Source of the DNA: Azolla caroliniana
Lineage: Eukaryota > Polypodiophyta
Assembly (NCBI GenBank): GCA_043228905.1
Contig: JBHGNT010000001.1
Location: 36,394,001-36,458,000, forward strand
Length of the DNA stretch: 64,000 bases
Direction of reading: 5' to 3'
The translations under genes and the position numbers were made by a program. How positions within the stretch are numbered: position 1 is the first letter of the stretch; each line of letters opens with the position of its first letter. Shown in pieces: positions 47,241-58,706 of the stretch. The notes below the pieces were generated by a model, which did not search any database, had not been told where the DNA came from, and saw only the letters and a list, made by a program, of their open reading frames with translations.

Positions 47241-48615
47241 GTTTTTACACTGCTACAAAATGAAGAAGAAGGAAGACGAGGAAGGAAGAAGAAAAAGACC
47301 CCAATTACCACACACCTCTCGGGGGCAGCCAAATATAAAATACTAAAAGTTTCCGAGGGCATTTCCGGTAAATACAAAAAAGCTTCTTCACGGCACTCCT
47401 ACTTGCACTAACAATGTTATTATTAACATACATACATGTATCTCAAGAATGATATTTCTTCAAGATGTCCGCTTTTCCATCACATTGCTCGTCACCCCCT
47501 TGCTCTTCGACTCCGTCCACCATAACTGTAATATACGCCCAGAAAATGCTCAAACAAAAAATAATCAATCTTTTGTATGCATGCTCGCGATCCTAAGATG
47601 ATATTATTTAATCTTCATAGTGAATCGGGTCTGAAAGAATGTAAGTTTTACAATAGACACACGCATCACACACATGTATGTGTATGTACGAATATATGTA
47701 TGTTTCTATCGATGCTTGTGATTCTTGTATGATGTTATGAACATTCGTTTTTGGTGTTCCTCTCTCTTCGTGATATTGCTCATCACACCTCATTCTGATT
47801 TGTTTCGTGACGTATGGCAAAAGAACTAAAAAATGAGAAGATAATATTCTAAAAATGTGTGCGTGCACGAACACACATTGTGTATGTATTTGTATACAGT
47901 ATCATGTGCATTTGCTTTTGTGTTCCTCTCTTCCATGAGATTGCTTGTCACAGCCTTGCACTTGGACTTGCTCCAGCATGTCACGGTGAAAGACCTCAAG
48001 GAAATTTGGTCTTCCGATTCTTGCATGATATCATGAGCATTCGGTTTTGTGTTCATCTTTCTCTGTATTATTGGCAACATTAATGAATTGCAAGCATGCC
48101 TACAAGTTTATGTTTCTTAAAAATATTTGACCCTTATTCACAAACTTAGTTTTTGAATGTATCAAGAAAAACCTTACTAACAATCTTTCTTTATTCCCAT
48201 AATTGTCCATAGGGTTTTCTTCTTGTTCTCGAGCAATTGCATTTGTTTATTTCAATAATTATGTGGTAGCTCATCTTCGTTTCCCATAATGATTTGTTTT
48301 CTTAGGGCAATAATAAATCATCCCCATTTTCTCTTCATATGGTTGATCAATGGCATTTGGGGAAACAATGTTTTTTTTATTATGTTTCCCAAAGCCATTC
48401 CTTCATCTCAAAATGGGACATTGGATATCCTTGCCTATGTGATCCACACTCATAACCCATCATGAAAATTGGCGAGATATCAGTGTGATTTAGTCAAGTA
48501 AAATATAATTAGCAAATGACCTAAAGGAGGTGTTGGCGATTTTTTATCAATTTGAAGAAAGTGCAGGTAGGGGACTTTCGTAAATTTCCTCAATGCAATC
48601 ACATCCCTTGGTACC
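47241..48615. other. Intergenic with diverged repeats, no gene recognised
   Basis: The first 120 bases are the NAA30 promoter/leader side. Between about 47715 and 48083 three diverged copies of one sequence occur, listed separately. The rest is AT-rich without a recognised gene. Confidence 0.55.
47715..48083 (-). repeat. Three diverged copies of a roughly 150-180-bp unit
   Basis: On the minus strand the copies read as related peptides around EERGTPKTNVHNIIQES (about 47720-47785), EERNTKANAHDTV (about 47898-47940) and RKMNTKPNAHDIMQES (about 48018-48075), in different frames. At DNA level the shared phrase is ATGA(A/G)CATTCG(T/G)TTTTG(G)TGTTC. A partial fourth copy may lie near 47455-47515. 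Origin unknown. Confidence 0.5.
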
Positions 48616-49260
48616 CTAGATTTGGGGTTGTCTATCCATGTAAGTATAATAAAATATGGTTATGAATCAAACATTTATGTAGCAAGTGCTTTAGTTGATA
48701 TGTATCCAAACAGTGGTTGCTTGGAGGATTCATGTGTGATGTTCAACAAAATGTTCCATCCCGATACTATAACATGGAACACAATTACTGATGGATTGGT
48801 GTAGCATGGTAATCCCCAAAAAGCATTAAAATGCTTTGAAAAAATGAAACAATAGAATGTGATGGTAGATAACACAACATTCCTCGGTGTTCTTTCAACT
48901 GTAATCATCTTGAACTTGTGGGTGAATGATGGCATCATTTTAGTTCAATGAATTATGTTCATCATATCTCACCAACAATAGAGCATTATGCTTATATGAT
49001 TGATATCCTTGGTACATCGAGACATCTTGAAGCAACAACTAACTTCTTACAAAAGCTTCATGATGAGCCTTCTTTATCATCATGGATGGTTATTTTAAGT
49101 GCTTGCCTACTTCACGAGAATGTTGATGTGGCAAAAGAAGCAATTGAATTTATCATCAAGTTGAAGCCACAAACAAAACTGCGTATGTGTTGTTATCTAA
49201 CATACATGTTGTCGAAGAGGGAAAAAATAAGAAAAAGCAATGACCTTGATATGGTTCAAT
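48616..49260 (+). pseudogene. PPR protein relic
   Basis: Reads LGLSIHVSIIKYGYESNIYV, ASALVDMYPNSGCLEDSCVM, then PDTITWNTITDGLV followed by stops and frame changes. It resumes as ISPTIEHYAYMIDILG, ATTNFLQKLHDEPSLSSWMV and ILSACLLHENVDVAKEAIEF. These are PLS-type PPR and E-domain signatures in the right order but shortened and broken, so it is a remnant of an organelle RNA-processing PPR gene related in style to the two PPR genes further along. Confidence 0.8.
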
Positions 49261-49436
49261 GCTTCATGTATATAGGGACTTCTTTGTTGGTTTTTTTCTA
49301 GAGGTTGGACTATTCATCTTGTTGATTTGGAGAATGTTATGGCTTCATTGTACTTTCTTTGCCTATAAAGGGTGGCTAGGTTTTTTTTTCTTACTTATCA
49401 TTACTTAGAAAGATTGGCTAGGGTCGTATGTAATAT

Positions 49437-49500
49437 TGGACTATTTTGTATATTGCCTCTGACCACTTTAATTTAAATACCAATGGAGGATATTTTCTCA
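49437..49500 (+). repeat. Repeat block, copy A (LINE 3'-end-like)
   Basis: The block GGACTATTTTGTATATTGCC...AATACCAATGGAGGATATTT matches the block at 31578-31640 with small gaps. It follows directly on the PPR relic. Confidence 0.45.
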
Positions 49501-49682
49501 TAAAAGAAATAAAAATAGCAAATGAACCAAAGCCAATATATTGATCTAAAATAATCAAGATTGGGAAACACGGAGATCATATGGCAAGCAAACATTTCCA
49601 ATATCAATGGGTTTGCGACATATCCCAAATATTGACATGGATGTGAAAACAAGGCTGTGGTGTCTTGATAAGATATCGAATG

Positions 49683-50005
49683 CATGACTAGTTCCGATAA
49701 TTTAATGGCCCAAATTGACCTTATCCCAAATCTAGTCTTGACAGACTCTTTATTATGCCCAAGTAAGTGAAAACTAGTTAATGAAGGAAGCCCCCCCCAA
49801 CTTGAAAACTGGATTGCTACTTATAAGATTGGCAAGAGAACCGAACATGTGACTGGCTCCGGCCATCCGATGTCTCCCATGTTGGCCATATCCCAAATCA
49901 AGCGTTGATCGTATTGTCTTTGTTGTGCCCGAGTGAGAGCACAGTGGCTAATGACAGAAACCCCGCCATCGGAAATCGGGTCGGTACTTCTTATTATCAG
50001 ATAAG
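49683..50005. repeat. Two strongly diverged tandem copies, about 155 bp
   Basis: Copy 1 (about 49683-49830) and copy 2 (about 49842-50005) align through (A/G)TGACT(A/G)G(T/C)TCCG, TATCCCAAATC, TGCCC(A/G)AGT(A/G)AG, CTAATGA and TACTT(A/C)TTA near their ends. Copy 2 is more GC-rich. No coding function is recognised. Confidence 0.5.
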
Positions 50006-50248
50006 GTCCCCACAAAACCCTGTTAGAGATCCTTCGTAGGGATGGTAATGGTAATGGTATTTCTGTAGTATGGTATGCCTCCATTTCTGTCACTGATAAC
50101 AAACAAAGCATTTTCTTCATTTATCTCTATCATATGCATTAGTGTTAACAACCTTAAATCACCCACACTCGCGCTCGCGCACGCACAAATACGGTATCAG
50201 ACAGAAGAAGAAGAACACGATGATTACAAGGTAATCTGACACGTCCAG

Positions 50249-51352
50249 AGATTACAGTGAATCTGATGGTATACTCATTGTTGATCATGGGTCTAGAAGA
50301 GCCGAATCCAACTCTCTGCTAAGTAAGTGTCATTCTTTTCTCATTTCTTCCTCTTCCTCTTCCTCTTCTCCAGTCTCCTTTTCTTTTTCTTTGTTGTTGA
50401 TTTAGATATATGTATACTCTCTATGTGATGACCTTGTAGATGAATTTGTTGATATGTTTAAGGAGAAAACTGGTCATTTGAATGTGAAACCAGCTCACAT
50501 GGTGAAAAATTCTTCTCTCTCTCTCTCTCTCATCACATTTCATCCTTTCTTGTCTTCTTCGGTTAAGATCAAATGCCTCATAATTCATCATTCTAATTTA
50601 TTAACTTTTCGGGTGTATGTTTTCTCTTAGTAATTCATTGCTCTAATTCCTCAGTCTTTTTGGGCAGAGGTGTTTTGCTTAATAGTTCATCAGTCAAATG
50701 TCTTGACTTTTTTGGCCGAAGTTCATTAATTTCTTAGTGTTTTTGGTTGATACTTAATTGCGTTATTTTCTTAGTCGTAATTCTTGTATTTATGGTTTTT
50801 TTTGAATTTTTTTCTCAATAAATGCATTTTGATTCACTGTTTTTGGGTCAATTATTTCTTAGCCTATTCATTTTTGGGGATTCTTTAGCAGCTATTATTC
50901 TTGTTTCTGTAGGGTTGAGCACCATTTTTCTAAGTAAGCTTATTGCTGCTCTTTGTTTTTGGATCAAGTTTCTTTTGCTTACTAGTCTGTGGCCGGCCTT
51001 CAAATGAATAAATTAACACTTAACAATCTGTGTTTCTCATTCCACATGCAGCCCTGAAAAGTAGGCTGATTGTATTTGGAAGCGGCAACTTCACAAAATT
51101 TTCTCTTTTTAAAGAAAAAGTAACTTCAAAATTTCTTGCTTTTTGGAAGAGCTATCTCCTGTAAACTCATTGCTGTTTCTCGTTTTTGGATTTAGGTTTC
51201 TTGGGTTCTTCATTTGTGATTAATGTTATGTTTTTTTGTAGGACTTTGCACAACCAAATATTAAGGAGGCATTCGATAAGTGTATTGGCAAAGGGGCCAC
51301 AAGAGTCATCATCTCCCCCTATTTCCTTTCTCCTGGTATACATTGGGATAGG
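50249..51352 (+). CDS. SIRB: Sirohydrochlorin ferrochelatase (SirB), partial: three exons seen
   Basis: Exons 50249-50322, 50440-50501 and 51242-51352 join in frame at GT-AG sites. They give SDGILIVDHGSRRAESNSLL, NEFVDMFKEKTGHLNVKPAHM and DFAQPNIKEAFDKCIGKGAT followed by RVIISPYFLSPGIHWDR. These are the CbiX/SirB signatures (VDHGSRR, PAHM, SPYFLSPGxHW) that shape the active site for Fe insertion into sirohydrochlorin, the last step of siroheme synthesis in the chloroplast. The start of exon 1 is uncertain: no ATG or transit peptide is seen in frame before a TAA at about 50232. Past 51352, where relatives continue with D-I-P and a C-terminal Cys motif, nothing matching was found in the next 3 kb. 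It is therefore a truncated copy, or a gene with distant or overlooked end exons. Confidence 0.75.
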
Positions 51353-53513
51353 GTATGTATAAAGGTCAATATATACACACACTAGAAAATAGTCGTAATA
51401 TATTTCTTGAATATTTTTTCCTTAGCATTAGACATTGTGGTAAGTTATTGAGTATTGAGTTTATGAATGCCAACAACCCCACACACATGAACAATAAGAT
51501 GAGATACATTCAATTCTATGTGAGGCAATCATTTAGGTTAACTGATTCTTGTACAAGAAAGAACCTTATGGTTAAGCCTTTAACTACATCCACTGAGTTG
51601 TATGTGTATCCTGCAGCAAGGAGCACATGAGGGATACTTTACTTTATAGTAAATCCTTGCCATTGTCACACTTAAATGCTCTTCATTATATATTTCTATT
51701 CGGATGGAAAGCTAGACAAGTTGAAACAACATGGAAGTTCATGATACCACCATGTTAGATTCCAATGAACTTTTGGACAGTGTGCCAGTGCTAGATGTTG
51801 AGCTCATGGAAATGATAAATCTAAATGGCCTGACGTTGATGATAACACCATCACCGTGCATTTTCATGCATGGGTAAGGCATAATGCTGTTGATCTGCAC
51901 ACAATCATTGAAGGAGCAATTGATTTCGTTTTGCCATTAGTTCAATATATAATGAAGATGGTGGATGTCTAGAAAATTCTTTGCAATGACTTTGAGACCA
52001 ATAAAAAAACTGAGGTCCAATTTCTCTAGCATTAGTAGTCCTTTGAGTAGATGAGGGATGGTAAGAAGGCGGAAAAGTTAAATCACAAGGATAAAATGCC
52101 TTTGAGATCAGTTAGCAATACTTGAGGTGATGAAGACAGTCATTACTTTCGTGGGAAGATGATGAATAAACAGATAGAATGGAATTCCAGATTGTAGACA
52201 ATTATAGTTGGATGATGTGAGCGTGCTTTTTCAAGAAAATGGCCGAAGAACATGGAAAGTCTAGAAAGTGGCATAGGATGGTGTAGAAGTAACAATTCTT
52301 GAAGGCAAAGTCTTTTTGAACTGATCAAGGAGGAGAGTTTCTTTCAAATCAATTTGAGGAGTCTGTATCAACTGAAGGAATTTGGGGGTAGTTAAGTGCA
52401 CTGTATATCCCACAACAGGAATGGAGTACCCAAACATTGGAATCAAGCCGGAATGGAAATGTCCTTATTTATATTCAAAAGAACAGAACTGCATAACTGT
52501 TTCTACGTGCAGGAAGTATGTACTGCTGTCTACATACTTAAATTGAAATTTCAGGAAAGCTGTGGTGCGTATGACTCTGCTAGAAGCTTATTTAACTATA
52601 AAACCTTTTGCCACACGTGTTTGGAAATTCAGTTCGTCAAATACAATTCAGAGTCGAAGTCGTACAGATTCTATTATTCAACTATAAGAAAGGTGACATG
52701 TAGCTGAGACTGGAATTCTTAGACAAATTATTTGACTGAGGACCCAATGAGCCTTGAACACTTAGATGTAGCCGGATATGGAATGCTAATCATTGAGTGG
52801 GTAGATAGATTCCAAGAGTCTAGACAGATTCATTGAACAACTAACAACTTCTATGAACATTGTGAATGTGTTTACTTGGTCCTTTCACGTAGTGCTAGTT
52901 TGAATTTCATTGTCAAATTTCTTTAAGTTGTCTAGTTGAAAGTATTAATCATCTTATTCTAGAAGCCATTACCAATATGAGAACCACCTACCTTCAACCC
53001 ATACATTGCCGATTAGTAAATTGCTTGATCCTCTTGGATTCTGCGTCCTCCATTAACTTTGTCATTCCCCCTTTTTCAAAGTTGAATCAGAGAGTTGTTG
53101 AGTTTCGGATAGATGAATCTTCCTATCTTCACAAAAAATCAGATTTCTATCAACCTCAACTTGATGACTCGTGTAGTACATCTTCTAATGTTTGGTGTTA
53201 TTACACTATATGCATCGACGGGTGAAGTTTTCTTTTTTTCCTGCCTTAGGCTTTTATGGACTTAAGCTTTCAGCTTTTTCTAACTTGGCGAATCTCAATG
53301 GAAAATCCCTCACGCTTTTGATTAATTCCTCAAGTAGTAATTATAGTTCTTTTCGTTTTTCTTCTCTCCCTCACGCATTTGATTCTTGTGTGAAATATCT
53401 GCAAGGAAATTCTTTGTCCATGTGCATGTTTATAGATTGTGGATGTGCTTATGTTCTTTCAACTTTGTGTAATCAACTGAAAGGTAAAGAATGAATGGAG
53501 CATACAAGTAAGT
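51353..53513. other. Intergenic or unrecognised, with one coding-like stretch
   Basis: No SirB end exon was found. A coding-like reading lies at about 51808-51966, listed separately. ORFs at 52977-53225 and 53192-53494 have no recognisable domain and overlap in different frames. Confidence 0.5.
51808..51966 (+). other. Unrecognised coding-like stretch
   Basis: One frame reads about 50 codons, including KWPDVDDNTITVHFHAWVRH and IIEGAIDFVLPLVQYIMKMV, up to a TAG. The mix of residues (Trp, conserved-looking hydrophobics, no low complexity) looks like a true exon or relic. I do not recognise the family. Broken reading follows it in the same frame (several stops within 150 bases), which suggests decay. 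Confidence 0.3.
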
Positions 53514-54261
53514 GTGCTTTTGCTCTACTCGTTAAAGTTCTTGGAATAATATGATATGTTCTCCTAGGGAATTGATCATAATCTCTATGCCACGATCATC
53601 TTATGGTAGAAGGGAGTGCATATGTCGTTGCAATTAGTTAGACAAGGAAAGACAATTTTAGTAGAGGGCTGACAAGAGTATTGCTGATCAAACGTCCACT
53701 CAAATTTTATTTCTATCAAAAAGGGCAAGGTGGCAAATGTTCAACCCCACAAATGTCAAAGTCAAGTCGTTTTATATTAGCTAACAAATCTACACATTTA
53801 TTTCTTTGATTTTTCATCTAGTGTGAAAGAGCTAGACTTTTTTACTAGTCACAAAGGTGGTAGTTTGATGATAGATGATACCAAAGGGTGCTTTTGCTCT
53901 ACTCGTTAAAGTTCTTGGAATAATATGATATGTTCTCCTAGGGAATTGATCATAATCTCTATGCCACGATCATCTTATGGTAGAAGGGAGTGCATATGTC
54001 GTTGCAATTAGTTAGACAAGGAAAGACAATTTTAGTAGAGGGCTGACAAGAGTATTGCTGATCAAACGTCCACACAAATTTTATTTCTATCAAAAAGGGC
54101 AAGGTGGCAAATGTTCAACCCCACAAATGTCAAAGTCAAGTCGTTTTATATTAGCTAACAAATCTACACATTTATTTCTTTGATTTTTCATCTAGTGTGA
54201 AAGAGCTAGACTTTTTTACTAGTCACAAAGGTGGTAGTTTGATGATAGATGATACCAAAGG
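53514..54261. repeat. Near-perfect 374-bp tandem duplication
   Basis: Copy 1 is 53514-53887 and copy 2 is 53888-54261, directly adjacent. By eye they differ at one base (CCACTCAAAT in copy 1, CCACACAAAT in copy 2, near 53700/54074). No ORF or terminal repeat is obvious inside. The near identity means a very recent duplication or an assembly artefact. Confidence 0.93.
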
Positions 54262-54832
54262 TATAATTCAACAATTCCAAAATCATAAGGGGTAGCCTTG
54301 ATATTACGCAAAACATGGGGTTATTACCTGTGATTTCCCTTATGTGATTAAATGTAGGTAAAATCATTGTTATACCATTACCTTTGCCAATTTACTCCCA
54401 TATACATATATATGCTGGTGTTTTCAAACATTACCAAAACAAGCGGAATAATTTCTTGATTAAGTAGCAATTCATAAGTTGATTAAATAATTCATGATCA
54501 ATAATCTAAATAATTATGCAGCAGACTAATTAGTGATGAGTTGGTAAACTTCCATTAGAAAACAAAATGTAATTAGAACCAAATTAATGTCTGATTAGGC
54601 CTAGTTAATTTTGAAGGGTCTTTTGGTACATTTTAGAAACTGAAAGCCAGGTGCAAAAGGTAAGGGTACTTTTTCTCATTCTTGGCTATGGTGAAACGAT
54701 CTCGATACTAAGGTAAGAATCCGATTATCTCACAGTCCTTTTTCGTTTTAAAATCCTAGAAGCAAGTTTTCTTTTTTGGGGTTAAATAAGGAGAAGGAGG
54801 CTTCCGTATAGGAAAAAAAACATGAGCAAAAG
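54262..54832. other. Intergenic, 5' flank of PPR pseudogene
   Basis: AT-rich DNA. No promoter motif or repeat is certain. Confidence 0.5.
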
Positions 54833-56856
54833 ATGGACAAGGAGAGCTTTCATCACAATTATCGTGCATTCATTGCCTTATTCAAGGTTTGTGCAAAGAA
54901 AAAAGACCTTCAACAAGGCATTAAATTACATGCCGAAATTTCGAAACAAGTTATACTCGAAAATAACCCATACCTAGTTAGTGCTTTGATCAATATGTAT
55001 GCAAAATGTGGTGCCTTTCAAAAGCAAAACAAGTACTCGAAGACTTACCAACTCGAAATTCTGTCTCTTGGAATGCCCTTATTTCTGGATATGCACAACA
55101 AGGGCATGGTCAAGAAGCATTGGATTGTTTTGGAAAGATGCAACTAGAGGGCATTTCACCCGATGCATTCACTTTTACCTCTATCTTGAAAGTTTGTGGT
55201 AGCATAGTTGCTGTTGAAGAAGGACAAATAATCCACAACGAGATTGTGGGTAGAGGCTTGTTAAAAAAGGATGTTGTGCTTGGCACTGCCCTGGTAGATA
55301 TGTATGCCAAATGTGGTTTGCTCAGAAAAGCACAACTCGTACTCGACGAACTTCCTGAGAGAAACGTATTCTCTTGGTCTTCACTAATTATAGGGTATGT
55401 CGAACAAGGTCAAGGTCACAAAGCATTGAATTGTTTTGAGCAGATGCAAAGTGAGGGACTCACTCCAGATTCAGTAACATTTATTTGTGTCTTGAAGGCA
55501 TGTGGGCAAATAGGAGCTTCAGAGAAGGGTGGAGAAATCCATGAAGAGGTTTTGGATAGAGGCATATTGGAGAAGGATATTGTGCTTGGTAATGCTTTGG
55601 TGGATATGTATGTGAAATGCGGTTTACTTGCGAAAGCACTGAGGGTGCTTCAAGAGCTTCTGGTTCGAGATGTAGTTTCTTGGAACACATTAATTGTGGC
55701 ATATGCTCACTTAGGGGAAGGTCAGGAAGCATTGACCTGCTTTGATCAAATGCAAAGGGAGGGGCTATCTCCAGACACGGTCACCTTTCCTTCCATCTTA
55801 AAGGCTTGTGGTATCGTAGGTGCCATTGATAAGGGCAAACAAATACATTTAGATATTATGCATAAGGGATTTCTGAATAAAGATGCTGCACTTGGAAATG
55901 CTTTGGTGGATATGTATGCCAAATGTAATATGTTTGGAGAGGCATGGAAGCTGCTGGAAGAGCTTCCTTGCCAAAATATCGTTGCTTGGAATGCCTTGAT
56001 CTCAGTATATGTTGAACAAGGGCAAGGTCATGAAGCACTCAAATGCTATCAAAAAATAGAGAGAGAGGGGATCTCTCCAGATATAGTCATGTTTACGTGC
56101 CTCCTGAAGGCATGTGGCAACACAGGAGCCATAGACAAAGGCAAAGAAATTCATGGAGAGATTGTGAGTAGGGGTTTTCTAGAAAAAGACATTGTTCTTG
56201 GAACTACTTTGGTGGATATGTATGCCAAATGCGGCATGCTTGAAAAAGCACAAGAAGTGTTAGAGGATCTTAGTATATGAGATGTGGTCTGTTGGTCAGT
56301 ATTGATAGCAGGATATGCTCGAAAGGGGAAGGGCTTAGAATCGTTGACATGTTTTAAAAGGATGCAAAGCGAAGGTCTTTCTCCGGATGAAGTCACACTC
56401 TTATGTGTTTTGAGTGCATGTTGTCATGCAGGTCTGTTGGATGAGATTCAAATGCTACACAGGGATATGGTAAAGAAATATGGTGTTACTCCAAATGTAG
56501 AACATCATGCTTGCATGGTTATGGTTTATGGATATGCAGGAGATCTTGACAAGGCAGTGTCAGTGATTAAAGTGATGCCATCTTGTTATCAGTCTCCACT
56601 TTGGCTTGTACTGTTGGGTGCTTGTAGAAAATGGGAAAATGTAAAGCTTGGGAGGTTAGCTTTTATTAAGATTATAGAGTTAGATAATGACTGTGCTGCA
56701 GCTTATTTCCTCATGGCTAGTATTTATACAGCTGCTGGAATGCATACAGCTGCAGAAAATGTTAAATCCATGAGATCAACAGCTGTTTCTCAGGATAAAC
56801 AAAGGAATATTGTGCGGCTTGATGCAAATGGAAATATTCTTCTGTTGTCTATTTGA
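54833..56856 (+). pseudogene. PLS-type PPR pseudogene, two breaks
   Basis: An intronless PPR gene with PLS-triplet repeats and a C-terminal E-type region. Such proteins bind organelle RNA and guide C-to-U editing. It opens MDKESFHHNYRAFIALFKVC, ALINMYAKCGAFQK, then a one-base deletion in the A run near 55018-55026 shifts frame; reading resumes as AKQVLEDLPTRNSVSWNALI. Successive units with LDCFGKMQLEGISPDAFTF, GTALVDMYAKCGLLRKA and similar repeat about every 100 residues. A second break is an in-frame TGA at 56278-56280, at a place where relatives have Arg in RDVV (one base from CGA). After it comes VCWSVLIAGYARKG and a long end with LLGACRKWENVKLGRLAF and SIYTAAGMH, ending at 56856. No DYW domain is seen. 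The breaks are few, so the decay is recent. Confidence 0.85.
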
Positions 56857-58706
56857 GATGCCAACCATTGCTGACATTAAGACATGCTCAAAACTCAAAA
56901 AATTGTCCATTTGCCCTCATCGGTACATATGAGAGGGAAACTTTACATGATTTGAATGAAATGGTATGTACAATAATCGTCTGTCATATTTAATGTTTCT
57001 TTTTAGATCTACTTACAACGTAGAAATATAATGAGTAGACAATGAAGTGTATGTCCAACATCTAGTGTCTTAATATGGTGTGGTTGAAACTCCCCTCTAC
57101 AGCAATTAAACACATTCAAGATGAGATTATTTGGGCAGTTTGTACACATAAATGCTTAATTACGTGGTTTCCTGAGCAGGGCAGGTGCACCGCTGTTTAT
57201 ATTCAACATATTGCAAGAGAAAGATCCCAATGTAATGCCTGCTTATAATGGATTCGAAGTTTGAGCTCATCTACAGATGCATCAGTCTTGGGTTCCTGAT
57301 AAATGTTTGTGATGGTTCCTGGAGACGCAAATACTAGAACACATTAAGAACTGGAAGGAGCTTGTCTGACAAGGACTGAAAGACGTAGTAGAGAACTTGT
57401 GCATGACCTTTTATATACAGACATGCACACATATTTTTGATAAAATTGGAACAATACACATACATGTATATATCTAGCACATGAAAATGTGAAGAGCTCA
57501 AACCTCAAATGCTTAACACACAGAAAGTTATATGCTCATATGGTGTTTTTGAGCTTTTGTCCAGCACCCAAATACATGATGTGGTTTTGGTTGAAAACAT
57601 GCTGAAATGCTTACTAAGCATTTTAATTTTCTTAATGTTTGTGAGCTCAATATTGCACGTGCCTTGGCTAATTTTGAGGTGATCTTTTAGAGCTGCTGAC
57701 TCCAAAGTATATATAGCACACATATATACTCAAGGTCCCAACTGCACACCATGTTTGACAGATACAAACTTGTGTTCTCAGGTAGATCTCAAGTGATTGA
57801 ATTCAACCTCACTGCCATTGTAGGAGATCTGGACGAGCTGATGCAATGGAATGGCTCATCCTCATTCTACTTGACCTGCCCTCTATACACCATGATACTC
57901 TAGATGCTTAGGTAACCTATATCTGGGTATCTGGGTTCCATATCTATGCCTCCATGGACTCTCGACAAAGAGCATGCTTTGGTAAATCTTAATTGTTGTA
58001 AATTGTTTTAGCAGTGCATTCTTTTACATTGACCCCCCATATCGCAAGCATCACACTCATAAGAACTTACAGAAAATGAGTAGTTTCTTTTTTGCTCTTA
58101 AGCTTAACAATTGTATCTAACCAGTGCCAATAAAGATTTCGGTCTTTTCAACAGCTTTTAATGCATAACTGCATGTTGGTACGATTTGATCAAATTGATG
58201 AAGTTAATGTCATATTCAATAAAGTTGTTGCCAATCGAACCAATGATGAAAAAAGATAACGCCACTCATATATTGAATTTAATTTCAAGTTCATGTAATC
58301 ATTAATTTACAATTATGGTGGCAGGCTAACTTCCAAGCTCAATGCTAGATTTATATATGACAAGGCATTTGTTTATTTCTGTTAGATTCTTCAATGAATT
58401 ACTATCTACCTATTTACTTGATAAGGCCAAATTTGTTCTTAGCATATTCAAGGGTATTGGATAACAACATAACTATAGACATAGGACTGATACCCCATGG
58501 GACAGTGTTACGGCAGAGGCTATATTAGAGACCTCTTTGAAGCAAACATCTCCCACCAGTTTATAGCCTTTCTTGGAATGTGGGAACACGGATTCAGTTG
58601 AAAGTGAGATATTTTCAAAGAAATGCATAGCAGAAAAATAGATAATGTGTAAAGTGCCTTTGTTTACATGGATGTAATTTAAACCAACATCGATAACGAG
58701 TACACC
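56857..58706. other. Intergenic, no gene recognised
   Basis: Between the two PPR genes. A short reading near 57180-57245 (GAPLFIFNILQEKDPNVMPA) looks coding-like but is followed by stops and is not recognised. Confidence 0.5.

Noticed and set aside
52977-53494. Two overlapping ORFs as a novel gene
   Set aside because: Different frames, no motif and no supporting splice sites.
56278-56280. TGA in the PPR gene as a site corrected by U-to-C RNA editing
   Set aside because: U-to-C editing in ferns and hornworts acts on organelle transcripts; this is a nuclear gene and it also has a frameshift.
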